DNA from: Strix aluco
Taxonomy: Eukaryota; Chordata; Aves; Strigiformes; Strigidae
DNA length: 64,000 nt
NCBI RefSeq assembly: GCF_031877795.1
Contig: NC_133931.1
Location: forward strand, 19,909,764 to 19,973,763
Direction: 5' to 3'
Position 1 is the first letter of the stretch. Every line of letters begins with the position of its first letter. The notes beneath the pieces were generated by a model that searched no databases, was not told where the DNA came from, and saw nothing but the letters and a program-made list of their open reading frames with translations. The translations under genes and the position numbers were made by a program. Shown here in pieces: positions 14,401 through 27,180 of this stretch.

Positions 14401-15356
14401 TGCTAGTTACCCCTAAACTGTAAGCTTAACACAGAGGTTGCTACTTTCAAAGCATTTGAAATTCAATACACATTTATTCCAGTGCAGTTTTAAAACACCC
14501 TTTGCAGTTTCTCACTGAAGAAGCAAAAATTCAGTTGCCAACAAAAGAAATCAAATGCAAAGAGAACAAGAAAAACCTTTTTCTTAAAAAAATTTAAAAA
14601 CCAACATTGTTGTTCACTACAGAATTAATGCTTGAGCTAGCCAGTACTTACATTTGTTTAACTTCACTAGCATGAACTTGCAATCAGTTAAGCAGATTCC
14701 CTGTGGCAAGCTGTGACTGAGCTTTACTCAGCGGGGCACTGACTTGAGTCTCTCTCCTTTAGTATCAATTTTCATGAAATGTGTAAGACCGTAATAGTTC
14801 TGAGACCTCTAATCCTCAGACAAATTTGGTTGAAATTGGCTACCAGGTTAGGAAATTACTAGAGGACTGTTAGACAAGCAGATGGATGGATGGAGGAACA
14901 GAAGAGCAGTATAATCAAGTAATTTGTCTTTCCTTATAAAAAAAGTTTAAAAGAAAAGGGACACATTGAAAGTAGGCCATGAATCAAGGAAAAAGTTCCT
15001 TTTGATGTTCATGTTCGATTATTGAAGGTGGTGGAAATGTCATCCCTTGAAACCTTTCAAACTTCACTTGACAAAGCACCGATGAATATATGATAATAAA
15101 TTGCCCTGTAGTCAAAGCATTTTTATAGTGAATAATTTACTACAGAAATTCAATGTAGAAAATAATTAATAATCATTTTCAGTAGAATTGGTAGACTAGA
15201 TAAAGAGATGGTACCTTGTCATATCTCTCTTCATGTATGCATATGTAACATAGAAAAATGTTTATAAAGATATGAAACAGTTTCTAAATTAAAATCTCCT
15301 TCAGTAAGTCTTCCTAAAATTTGAAAAAAATGTCACTATATCAGAATGGAAACACA
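11431..15356. other. Intergenic DNA without a recognised gene
   Basis: AT-rich DNA with short unrelated open frames only. The stretch 13,060-13,960 is somewhat GC-richer but shows no family I can name. Confidence 0.55.
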
Positions 15357-15416
15357 TAAGACTTAAAAAGGACACCATAGGTGTAAGACTTAAAAAGGAC
15401 ACCATAGGTGTAAGAC
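15357..15416 (+). repeat. 27-bp exact tandem duplication
   Basis: The 27-bp unit starting TAAGACTTAAAAAGG and ending CCATAGGTG occurs at 15,357-15,383 and again at 15,384-15,410 without a mismatch. The first six bases of a third copy follow. Perfect identity suggests a recent duplication. Confidence 0.95.
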
Positions 15417-18400
15417 CAAATATTTGTCACCATTAAGCTGTATATTAAACCATCATTTCAAAGAAGCACAATGAAAATAATTGGGTTTACTTAACATTTG
15501 TATCTGAATGACTCACCCTCAAAGTCAACCTGAGTGTCTGGCTATATGTCCTTTGTCATTAATCATTCTGACGAAAAACAATCTTAACTATCTCCTCAAA
15601 GCACATATGGAGCTTTATTAAAAGAACACACCCTGGCAGTTAATAAAAATCTCTTTAATTGTACAGCTATCTGCCAATGTGTACATTTACAAGAAAAGAA
15701 AATTCCCTTTACTCAATCTCTCTGTCGGTATTGAGCAAACTAACTTCCTTACAAAGAACCCAGTTCAAATTAGTTTCTCTTCAGCATCTTTATTGTTAAA
15801 CATCATCTTTGCAGAAATTCCTCATCTAATATTTGGAGTTGTGTTTCATTTTATTTCACAGACCTAACTACAGCAGTCTTCAACCACTCTGAGCCCCACA
15901 GCGCGCATGGACATATGGTGATGAGATTTGGTAATGTAAATGCAACATTCATTACAGGGTCACTGGCTGGGAGGTGGTGTTAAGATTCTGGGATCACAAA
16001 AGCTAAAAGTATGATCATGTAGTTTATTGCAAAAAGACTCAGCAACATTCACTGGTATGTACACCCACAAAGTCACAATACATACGGGTTATATTAAACA
16101 AATACTACCTCTTTTTTTTTTTAAAAAAAAAAGGCTAAAACATCTTGAATGCCATATTTATACATCAGTTCTGATTTTCTCTAAGTTTTATTTTTATATT
16201 CAGCTTTTTATTAACAGCAAGAGCAAAGACAGAAAGCAGGGAATAATATGGCACACACAAAAGGAAATCCCAGCTGACTGCTCAGTGGTAAGCAAGAGAA
16301 CACTTGCACTTTTAAGAAATTTTTAGATGGTTATACAATGCTGGGGAGTTCCTATGTGCTCACCTTAGTAGTAGCTACAGGTAGAACAGGTACCACTTTC
16401 TTTAAATTAACGGAGTAGCTGAAAGAACAAGTTTAAAAGTCTAAAATTGCTCATAAATTCTTATGTAAATTAGCAGATAAAAGTTTATCTTTTGAAATGT
16501 GAACACCCAGTTGAGGTCCTACAGAAGTCAATGGGCACTGCATGTTTTCAGCATCTTTAAAAAGAATTGGCAACTTTTAATTAGAAGCCAAGTATAGGCC
16601 CACAAGAAGAAAGTTTAATCCTGCTCAAGTCAATGGTAACCTCCTGCCTTCAAACCTTCCCATCAACATGGTCAAGATTTCACCAGCAGCAGATTTTAAA
16701 AGAGGCTTCACAAGTTACTGGAACCATATCCTCCTTGGTTAAGTGAGCTCTGAACTCCAAAAGTTGGTTTCATTTCAAAGCCTGACAGAAAGCTGTGTGA
16801 AAACACAGTGCCTGTCATTGAGAAGAGGACAGAGGAGCTCTACCCAAGCAACTCCATCCCCCCATACAGGCATACTTCTCCCACAACTGCCTGCGTGGGC
16901 CAGGCGCCAGGGCCAATGTGCTTTTGAACAGACTACAAGTAATTTCCTTCTCTCCTGGCAGCACCTCGTAAGAGCTAGCAACTGATGAGTGGACGACAGA
17001 AGGAATCCTGCTCACGAACCATGCCAGACTTCTGACAACAATGTTTAACTACTCGCGTAAAGAAAAGTTTAGGGGATACAGAGACTTAGTTACAGTACAT
17101 TGCAATGTATCTTCCTGTCCATGTGACTATAGGACCATTAAAAAGAATTTTTTTTTCAGTGCAGCTGATGAAAATTCACCAAAGTTTCCAGTTTTGCTAC
17201 ATACATTTGGCAACCTGTTTTATAGGACTTGTAGCCTAAAACCCCAGAGGACTGCTTGGTTTTGCCAACTGTTCTCTTAGGGACAACTCATGTCATCATC
17301 ACAGACCTTTCTCTTTCCAATCACAATCCTGCACAGATTTACTGACACCAGGAATTTTCAAAAGAATTCAACTCTGCATCCCCAAGCCACAGGGGACACA
17401 GCGATGATAGCTGAATAACTGGAAAGATTAATGATGCCTCCTTGGAACAACACAATGCAAAATGAAATGTAGATTAAAACAAAGGGGAAAATGAGGTAAT
17501 TTTACTTGCAAAGTGAACTGAAAGCTGCCATTTCAGCCAGCCATCCTGCTCATTACCTTTGTCTTTAGTTACCCAGTAATGGTTAAAAAAAAAATAAATT
17601 ATCTGCATTCTCTGCACTTCAGTGAATTAAATTACTCAGCCTACTATTTATTTACAGAAGTTTTACCATCCTGTATCATGAATGATTCTAAACATAAGTT
17701 GCTAAGAACTAGTTCCTTCAGTTTAAAGGCAAAATTCTTATTGATATGCAGAAAGATCTGTAAGAACTAGTGAATGGGGACAGCTGATCAGTCATTTGAC
17801 CTTTTGTCCTACTGAAACAATTACCAAAGCTACAGTGAAAGTTGCTTTAACACAAATATGCCTGGCGCAAAATTTTTCTCCTCCTGGCTCAATTGTAATA
17901 TTAGAAAAAGCATGTCTAAAAATCTCTCTCTTTTGTGAGGTTAGACTTAAGGTGTCAAACTCAAGATGCTGTGGCACATTAAACTGGGTTTCAGAGCTGA
18001 CCACTACTTATCAAGTTCAGGTCCCCAGGCCTTGTTGAAATTCAGTCATTTGGTGTTCTTTGCTGCTAAGAACCACCATGGTGATAGTGCCAACAACCTT
18101 GATAATGGCTAAGGTGATTAGAGCACTTAAAACTCAGAAAGGATGGGCAAGATGAAACTGGATCCAGGATTACTCTCCTGCATGTAAATTGCATCTAAAT
18201 TGTACTTGAAGCACGTAAGAGCTATTTTGCAATTTATCCTAAATTCAAAATCAAATCACATTCCCACAATCACTGAGAAGAGGGCAGGTGTTAATACTGC
18301 TTTGGAAATGGTTAACCTATGCCAGGATACACTCTGGCCTGAAAATAAGAAATATGCCACCTCTAAACACGTGACAAGCAAAGACAAAGAGCTTCCAAAA

Positions 18401-21400
18401 TTAGAGAAAATGAATCTGCAAGATGATTCTTTCTACTATTTCACTTTGGGTAGACTCTGTAGATGCCTGCTCTAAGCCTTGCACTAAAGGGCTGGTATCC
18501 TCTAGGAGATGAGATGCTCATAAGATGAAATGTTTTACAGGATGTTAGATTATTTCTGAGCTCTGAAAGGCTTGGTGAAATACTGGTAAGTGCTTCCTAT
18601 GCAAATACTTCTGCTTTTCTTCAAGGAGAACTGTGGATTTCTAAATCAACAGTTTGGATTGTTGAACTAAAACTGTATTTGTCATACTGCATTTCTATTT
18701 AGTATGTTTGCTTTCAATGGCAAAATCATATAGAAGGAACATTAAAGCAAAAGGTAATCAATCACACAGAAGATAAAAAATTCTGGTAAAAGTCTTATCA
18801 TAGAGTTATACCTTCTGGCATGATCAGAGTTGCTTACTCTTATATGCAGTTAGCACAAAAAATATAATAGTGAGTGTGCGCTCTGTTTTCTCAACCTGTG
18901 AGACAATTCCATTTTTTACATGATTTGAAATACATCAGGAACATTTTAATCCTAAATTAACATACCCTGAAGTTAGTTATTCCTTTTTTGCAACTGCTAT
19001 AAAGATCTGCAGAAATACAAGGATCTTCCCTGGTACAATTTTTTTGTCAGTGAAAACTATCACACTTGAGCTCATGGATTTACGTGTGCATTAATAAGTC
19101 CTGTTCACATTTGTTCAGCAAGTAGTTCCATTAAAATGAATGAACCAGCTATTGTTTCAGCAATGTCTTGATCCAGAGCCTAAAAATGTCTCTCAATCTC
19201 AGTATAACTAATGTAAATAGAAAAATATACTGTGCTATGTGCAGCGAAATCTGAAATACAAATACACTGAACTGCATTCCAAGCTAACTTGAACTTTGTA
19301 TGATTAAAAACAAGAAAAGTGAATTTCATTTTAGTGAACTGAGGTGGCATATTGTTGTTTACAGGGCAGCATGTTGAATCATCCAAACCTTCAGTTTCCA
19401 AGCAGTATTTAATTACAGTTCTGTTTTCAAACCTTAAAAATATACTAAATTATGAAAGGACAGAATAGCTAGCAATATGCATGCTGATATGAAGACACCT
19501 TGTAAGATAGCCTATTGGTGTTTTGCAGTTTGCAAACTAAGGTGTATTGTAAACTCTGGAACCCTACTATCTGCAAAATGTTCTGCTTTGGGCTGTTTCA
19601 TATGAGCTTCTGGTATCAAGACAGGCAGCCAGACATCTTACTGGCTTTTCTATAAAAAGCAGATATTCCCTTTATTTACGTCAACATTGTGTAAATCAGC
19701 TTGAACATTTTCATGAAGGGATATCATTAAATTTTGTACCTACATACACTGTTGAATGTTTCAAAACCTACATCCTGTTATCCTCACGCAGGACAGAGCA
19801 ACACAGATGAAAAGAAATTTTAACCTCTACAACAGCAATGGCTAAAGCCAGTCAGTTTTTGTTTGATCTCAGAGTATACAGCTATTGAAGACATTTTCAG
19901 TATTTGGAGTAACAGCTGTGATTCCTACACATATTTTGCCAATAGGAGGACAAGCATTTTCCTCTGAGTAACTAATCATGACTCCAAGGGGCTACGTTAG
20001 CAACATACACATCCTTTTAAGGGAGTAGAGAACACCATGTTTTTGCTACAATCTTGACCTAAGCCCAAAAGAGCAAGGCCCTTTGGGTCGTGATTTCAAG
20101 CAGCACTACCCACACCTTTCCCCTCAGTCATGTATTAGATCTTTACTTCACCACTATGGGAAAAGAAGTATGAACAAGTTCATTTCTGCTTTTACATTTC
20201 TCACGATTTCAGCAGTTTCTAAGGTCTGATACATAGAAAGGTCTTGTTAGAGACTGACTATAGGCTGGTTGCCAGAAAGATCAAATAAGATATTTTAAGC
20301 TTCATCAACCATATGGATGTGTCTTGGCTTTTTAAAGGATGTACTTTTCCCTAAGGATTGCCAGTATTTTAAAGTTCTACTATATTAAACAGAATTTATA
20401 ACAATTTCAGATAAATTTAGGATGACTGTGAGACTCAGCACCGAAGTCCACAAAACTGACTTTAATTGTCCCAAACTGCTAAATTTCTTTGACTTGTGTG
20501 ATTATATTTTCAACGGTATATACATTAGATAACAATTATTAATAAAAAAGAGTTTAAGGTTTGTTGCATACTTGATTAGCTGCAATCAGATACTTCTTGA
20601 AAAAGCTGGTTTTGTTTTCTTGTCTCGTGGCTGAACTGTGACACCAACAGCCCCCTCCCACCCCTCAAAACACAGACTCATATTTTGCAACTGTATCTTC
20701 AAGTTCTCCTTATCTACTTGTGTTTGTTTTCTGTTGGACAAAAGACGTAATACTCCTCATCTTGCAGCTAGATACATACCTAACGGGCTGGCTAACGTGT
20801 TAATCTACGTACCTGCCAGGAAATCCAGCTGAAAATTAAGTCTGTCATCCTTTGGCACATGAACAAATAGGTTCAGGGGCTGTCTTCAGTCCCTGGAACT
20901 ACTGCAAAAGATTATCTCTTCTGGGATCTCTGCCCTATGTTTAAACTTGACTGAACTGGCCTACAGGTTAAACAACTGTTACAAAGGGACTAACAGAGGT
21001 GCCTGTGGCATGATTACAGAAGCCTTACTTCCTCAGTGAACTGGGTTAAAAACTGACTTGCACCTGATCTCAGACATTACTACACATGAAGTAACGGCTG
21101 TTGAATGCAAGAATAACTATTCATCTCAGCAGTCAAACTAAGGTTTTACCAGATCACACTCATAAAAGGCAAAAGGAGGCAGCTCTAAGTTTTAACAATC
21201 CACCTATCTCACTACTTCCAATTTCCACTATTTCAAATCCGCTAAAGCCAGGAAGCCCACTACAAAGGCCTCCACAACAGGGTATCAGTTCAAAGCTCCA
21301 GCAAGGAATAATCTTACACATTTGAGAATCCTCCATCAAGTCCTCCCTATCCATACCTGAAGGAAGAATGGGATGAATAGAACAAGATGTTTATCCCTTG

Positions 21401-24400
21401 TACAGCGTTACTGAAATTTCTAGTTAGGAATTTCTCCTAAAATTGAAATTTGTCCTGAAAATGTACTAAATTTTAGGTAGAAAAATGGAAAGTTATATAT
21501 ATATATGCAATAATGTATACCACATAGTGATAATCAGTCCTTAAACAAAGCACCCAAAGCCTTTAGAGAAAAATATATATTAAGTGCATGATGACATTCA
21601 CGAAATTTAATTCTTCAAAACATGTGAGCTTAGGAATGTCAAAAATTGGGAGCAGAAGATACCAGTGCTATAGAATCTAGAATATTATCCCACAATAATC
21701 TGCAACAGAAACAGCAGTTTCTTGTGAAACCAATGCTGTGCTCTTGTTTGTGTGCCATGTAAGATATGTGCACAGTAACCATGAGTGCCACAAAAAAATG
21801 TTAGGAAAAAGCTGCATCTTCTATTATTTCACAGCAACTTCAGAGCACACAAACAGCACAGGATTAGTCTCACTGTCTTTATGTTCTTCAGCAATGTCAT
21901 CATTAACAGTATCTTCAAAGGAGATCCTGGCCAACCCAACTTCATTTCAGTCCCTGAAAAGCCTCCCTATGACTTCCAAGACAGCTAGGCACAGTTTTGT
22001 ATGAATTGTATTTCCCTTGTAGACTGATTTGCATTTTATGCCCAAGTTAAATAACATCAAAACCCCTAAGAGACACAAAATTTCCTACCACCTACCTTTT
22101 GCCCTGTCTTTATTCCCCAAAAGCAATCCTGAGTAGAGGCATACAAATGTAATGAACTAGTTTTTGGCAAGTTTTGCCCATCAGTTAAATGTTTATTATC
22201 TTTTCTTAAAGTAAAAACAGTATGCTCAATGAAAACTGAAGCTTGGAAACATTGCTGGGAAGCTAGCTACTAAAAGGTCTACTACTGAACGACCACCAAA
22301 AAAAAAAAAAAAGGAATTCATATCAAGCGGGAGAGAGCAAATGTCCCATTAATTTCCACAATATAGACAGGTCAAAACCAACAATGTAGCATCTAAGTAA
22401 TAACTGCTGATTTATTGCACATCGCAAGCTCTTCTTGGAGGAACACTGAGGACTAAATTTACAAGACAGTTATATTTGTATTGAAGTATCAGCAAGACAT
22501 AGGGATAACTTACTAGACCCTCAGGAGTGTAGTCTCACCCGATGAGCAGTATGTGATGCAGCACATGAACTTCAGGAATGGCTGTACGTGTGCACAGCCT
22601 TCCCCAGTCTGCCTGCTGCTGCATTTGGCATCAAGATAAAGCAGGGTGCTGGCAGAGGCGGAAGTTCAAGAGGAAACCACAGACTCTCTAAAGAGCAGAG
22701 ATAGCAGCCCCTAGAAACAAGTGTATACGCACAGGTCATCCACAGCAGCAAATACATGGTATAGAGTACACATGCATCCAGCAGATGCACACCTCCTCTC
22801 ACACATGAATGTAAAAACCTTCCAAAGCCTTCCTCCACTTGTTCTGGTTTGTTCGTGGAGCTCATCCTTCTCTTAGCACACAAAACTTCAACTAAAGCTT
22901 TACTTACATGTGATCACAAAGAAGTTTACTGTTAAGAGCAATACTTGAATGCATAAAAATCCCCTGGTTTAATTACAGGAAGAAAATTCAGCATCATTTG
23001 CTCTCTCTTATGTAACTGCACATGCATAAAGTATCTTTAACCTACATGATGACAGCTATGACAATTACATTTTATTTAAAGTGTATGCCACTGCTTTCGG
23101 ATTTAGATGTACTCACAGAATTTGAAATGTAAATATATTATTGCTCTAGTTGTGCTGTGCTTCCTGACCAAATTTCCTTAAAATGTGATGCATACACTGA
23201 GAAGACTTCCCCCCCACCCCCCTCCAGGGATATATTAAATATCTTGGGAACACACTGCCCCAGGCAATGGTTCTTTTTGATATCCATATACAAGAATGGG
23301 TTCCAGAGTTTTCAGTATCCTCTGGATTTGTTCCCAGAATAATTTCAGGAAATTTCCAGGCTTTTCTGTATATATAAGCTTTTCCAAAATACTCTTTGGG
23401 AATAAACTCTAGAAGCAGATGGATCACAAACACTGGAGCCCCACAGGAAAGACATTATTAGCAAAGTCAGCTTTGCACACTTGCACTTCCTTAGGACTTT
23501 TTGTTAAAAAGTGATGAGTTATTGGTGAAAAACTAACATCATCCATTTTAGTCTTCTGAACAGTCTTTTACTTATATTTGTGGCATCCAACTATATCTGT
23601 CTGATTCTTCATCCTGCTTACCTTCATGATGTTTCCTGAATTTGTGATAGTGATACAATGCTCTGCCTCATTTGATTAAATAAAGAATTAAATTTCACAT
23701 CACTTTCTTATCAGTGAGAACACCAAAATGATTCTTGAACAAAAATGTGTCTCTTGTCCTTTTTTGAAGGAACAGCCCTTAGAGATGTAGTGAGTGGGCT
23801 ATTCCAGAAAAATAATGTGGCAAAAGAGAGAGAAGTCAGTCATGAATCTCAAGGCCTATTAATAACAGTTCTCTTGGGAACTGTACCGTGTTTTGCTTAA
23901 CATTACAAAAGACAGTCAGGTGTGAAGTATACTCTACTGGAAGTGAATATGGAAGCATATTTAAAAGCAGTACCATTTCAATTGGATTTCCCAGGTTCTG
24001 CCCCCTGAATCAAGTTTTCTTCCATCCCACATACAATGTTTATCGAAACTTTTCAACACTGAAAAGGACAAAATATATTCACAGGAAAACAGACTGGCCA
24101 ATATTTGGGGAATAGGTCTTTGACTCTTAAATATTTCTAGAAGGCTGCAACAAGAAGTGATTTTTAAAAGTATTTTATATTAACATAAAATACTTATTTA
24201 CTGCATTGGACTTAAACTTATTCTGTAACTACAGCAATTTCATATTTACATCTGACATAACTATGGATCAAAATTTACATGGAAACATTTGCTTGAACAT
24301 AACTGCACTTGCAAGCGTTCTCTCCCACTAATATTTAAACTTTTATCTCAAAGTATTCCGCGACAAACCATTGATGAATAGCTAAACAACTTGGCAGGCA

Positions 24401-26999
24401 GGAAAAGCAGTATTTCAACAATTCTTCAACTTATTGTTGTCTCAGCACAAAAAGCCCATACTCACTTTATGAAAAATATTACAACATCTCTAGGGTATAT
24501 AAAACAAATTGATTTTAATGAAGCAGTTTTGGCTCATATTAAAAGAATGTGGAGATTAATTTCTCTCTTTTTGAAGGTAAAATGAGCTAACTCTGCGAAC
24601 ACTTAAAGGAAAAGTTTTGATGCTCTCAAGCACTCCATAAAAACACTCAGACCCTGAAGTTATCTTTTGGTGACAATATAGATCTCATGTGAAACACTAC
24701 ACACCTAATATTTAAAATTTATGTAATAGATTATTTTTTGCAAGCTTTCAGGTATAAGCAAAAAATTTAATTTCAAATTTCATTCCAAATATGTCCTTTT
24801 CATAAACTAACATTATTTTCAGGATGCAATCATCCAGTTTGATCTGGTATTAGAAGCAAAGTGTCAATAAGTACATGCATTTTTGTACTGTTTTGCAAAT
24901 GAATATTGAATAGAATACTGCCACCTTTTGGCTATGATCTGGACTTAAAAATGAGACTTCTCTGTAAAACTAAAAACATTTGACATATAATGTTTATTCT
25001 AAAGAAGGCAACAGGTTAATGTTATGCTTATCATTAACACATTGTTGATGTAAGAATAAAACTTTTCATACTTAACTGCATAGTATTATCCTATTATGTC
25101 TCGATAATGAGCAAGCGCTTTCAGAAGGGCTTTTGTCTTTGGTAGTAAAGACGCAGGCAAAGCTTTGACATCAAGCTAATGGAATTACTACTTTGCAACC
25201 ATGGCAAATCCTCTGCTGCTTAGAGTAAAATACTACTACTTCTGTGTAACTCATACACTCAACTTCATAAATATTGATTCAGTAACTGATTCTCAGAAAA
25301 TTCTTACTGGAGAATTGTTGAGTCTAATATTAACATATAAGCATTTTAAAACACAGGTGAAAGGCGCACAAATCTTTCAGCAACCTCCAAAAGAGGGGCT
25401 CTAAAGTCTCTTACCATGAACAAATGATGCCACCAGAAAAGGCAGTGCAAAATAATAGAGGGCCTGGGATTTGGGGTTAATCCCTAGCAAGCGTTCCAAG
25501 TCATTGCAGAGATATTCTCCCAACTGTGAGCTAATCAGGTTTCAATTTAATTAATTTATGCTGAATAAATTAAAAAAGAGGATTTGAACCATCTTTGGGA
25601 AGAGTTTGCTGATTAAAAAGTTCAGGAAAACAAGCATTCCCTTTTTTGTTTGAGTATTTATTTTATGAATTGGGGTAACTGACTATCAAGCTACATGGAA
25701 GGACTATCACTTATCTAAGGGCTACTTTAAATCAGACCCTATAAGCCTACAGCAAGTTTACTCTGAATTCAGCTATCTAAACGCTCCTTTTTTTGCATTG
25801 TCAGTAAAGAGCTAGTAACTGGATGAAAAATACAAAGAAAACCCTAAATTCCTCTAATTTAAAAGAAGAAAGGTTCTCACTCAACTCGCTGTAAAATGCT
25901 AATGCTGTAGTTAAGTGGAATATGATTTTCAAATGTAAGCATTTTCATAAAATCATGCTTTAAAGAACATGTTAAAAAGCAGTAACCACAAATCATTTTG
26001 CTACCGTAAAGGCAGGGTTCTTGTATCAACCTTTTTCCTGGTATTGCAAATACTTTATACGGACACTGTATTAAAACATATCAGAGTTAAGTAGGGGGAA
26101 TTCACTAGACTGGAAGCTTAATTTCCATCTATAAGTATAACCATTTGAAATATGTATACTGACAAGGACATTCTGGAATTGCAAGATGTCATTCACATTT
26201 AGAGAAGAACAAACAGCAGGATACACAATTCATACACTTTTAGCCACCAATACTTTAGTTTCCCCTTTTAAACCAATCCTACTTAAAATACCTGCATTTT
26301 TCTGAGTATTGGCTATTAGCACAGGGAGTTTTTACACATAGAGCATCCTAATTTTCTGACTAAAACTGTGCAGGCTCACCTTGAAACTATTCATACAGAA
26401 AATTAGTTCTTCATAATTAAGCAAGTACATAAACAATTTCACTTTAGACACTTTATTCTCCATCTGTCCTATTCAAAACTATTTTTACAGAAATAATCTG
26501 AAAAGGACAACTAGTAATATTTACAAGCTACCTGTATTTTGGAAACAAAATTTTAAGCAGCGTTTAACTTTGACAAATAGCCTTCAGTAACCTTTACAAA
26601 TTTGCCTGTAGGGATAAAATGACAAATGACTCTCACAATGGGGCTTATTAGACTTCTAGAATATTGCTCTAACATGGCCCTTCAGGAAATGCTATTTCAG
26701 ATTATATCAGCAGTCCCATTTTTCAGGGCCTAATAACTCAGTTTGAAAAAAATAACCAACCAAAAAAAAACCAAAACAAAAATCCCACACACACCTTCCC
26801 CGTGGGATGAAATTTAACACGTAACATCATGAATGAAAATTGCTTCAACAATTTAAAACGTATCACAGTTTTGCAACATTCTGTGCCTTTATGTAGTTCA
26901 TGATGCCTGTATTTCTGAAATAACAATATTCTAAAAGATTAGCACAGGCAACTGAAAAGTTTTCAGTATTTTGGGAAGAGAAAGGAAAATTGTACCTCT
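15417..26999. other. Intergenic DNA without a recognised gene
   Basis: AT-rich DNA. It contains a possible ancient repeat relic near 16,500-16,640, an A run near 22,298, a C-rich run near 23,210, and an A/C-rich low-complexity stretch near 26,745-26,795. Short open frames on both strands show no recognisable domain. Confidence 0.55.
16500..16640. repeat. Possible ancient amniote repeat relic
   Basis: GAAGTCAATGGGCACTGCAT and, about 110 bases on, CTCAAGTCAATGG look like the degenerate AAGTCAATGG-type phrases common in old interspersed repeats of reptiles and birds. The family is not identified. Confidence 0.3.
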
Positions 27000-27049
27000 T
27001 TAAATATCTTAAGGTGATTTAGCATAGTGGGGAAAATGCTGTGCTGCTG

Positions 27050-27180
27050 CAGGCAATAATATTGTTACACTAATGCTCTGGTCCAAATCCTATACCTGGT
27101 TGTGATCCTCTAAAATCCACTGAAGTCAACCGATCCTCCCTACTGCCTTCAACAGGTTTGGATCAAACTCCCTAAGATTA
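27050..27180. repeat. Probable ancient amniote interspersed repeat
   Basis: Phrases such as GGTCCAAATCCTATACC, CCACTGAAGTCAA and CTTCAACAGGTTTGGATCAA recur in old repeats across reptile and bird genomes. The two middle phrases are partly inverted copies of each other. I cannot name the family. Confidence 0.4.

Noticed and set aside
22572..22883. 103-codon minus-strand open frame, and other intergenic frames of 60-111 codons
   Set aside because: Many frames of this size are expected by chance in 36 kb. None has a recognisable motif, conserved start context or exon structure.
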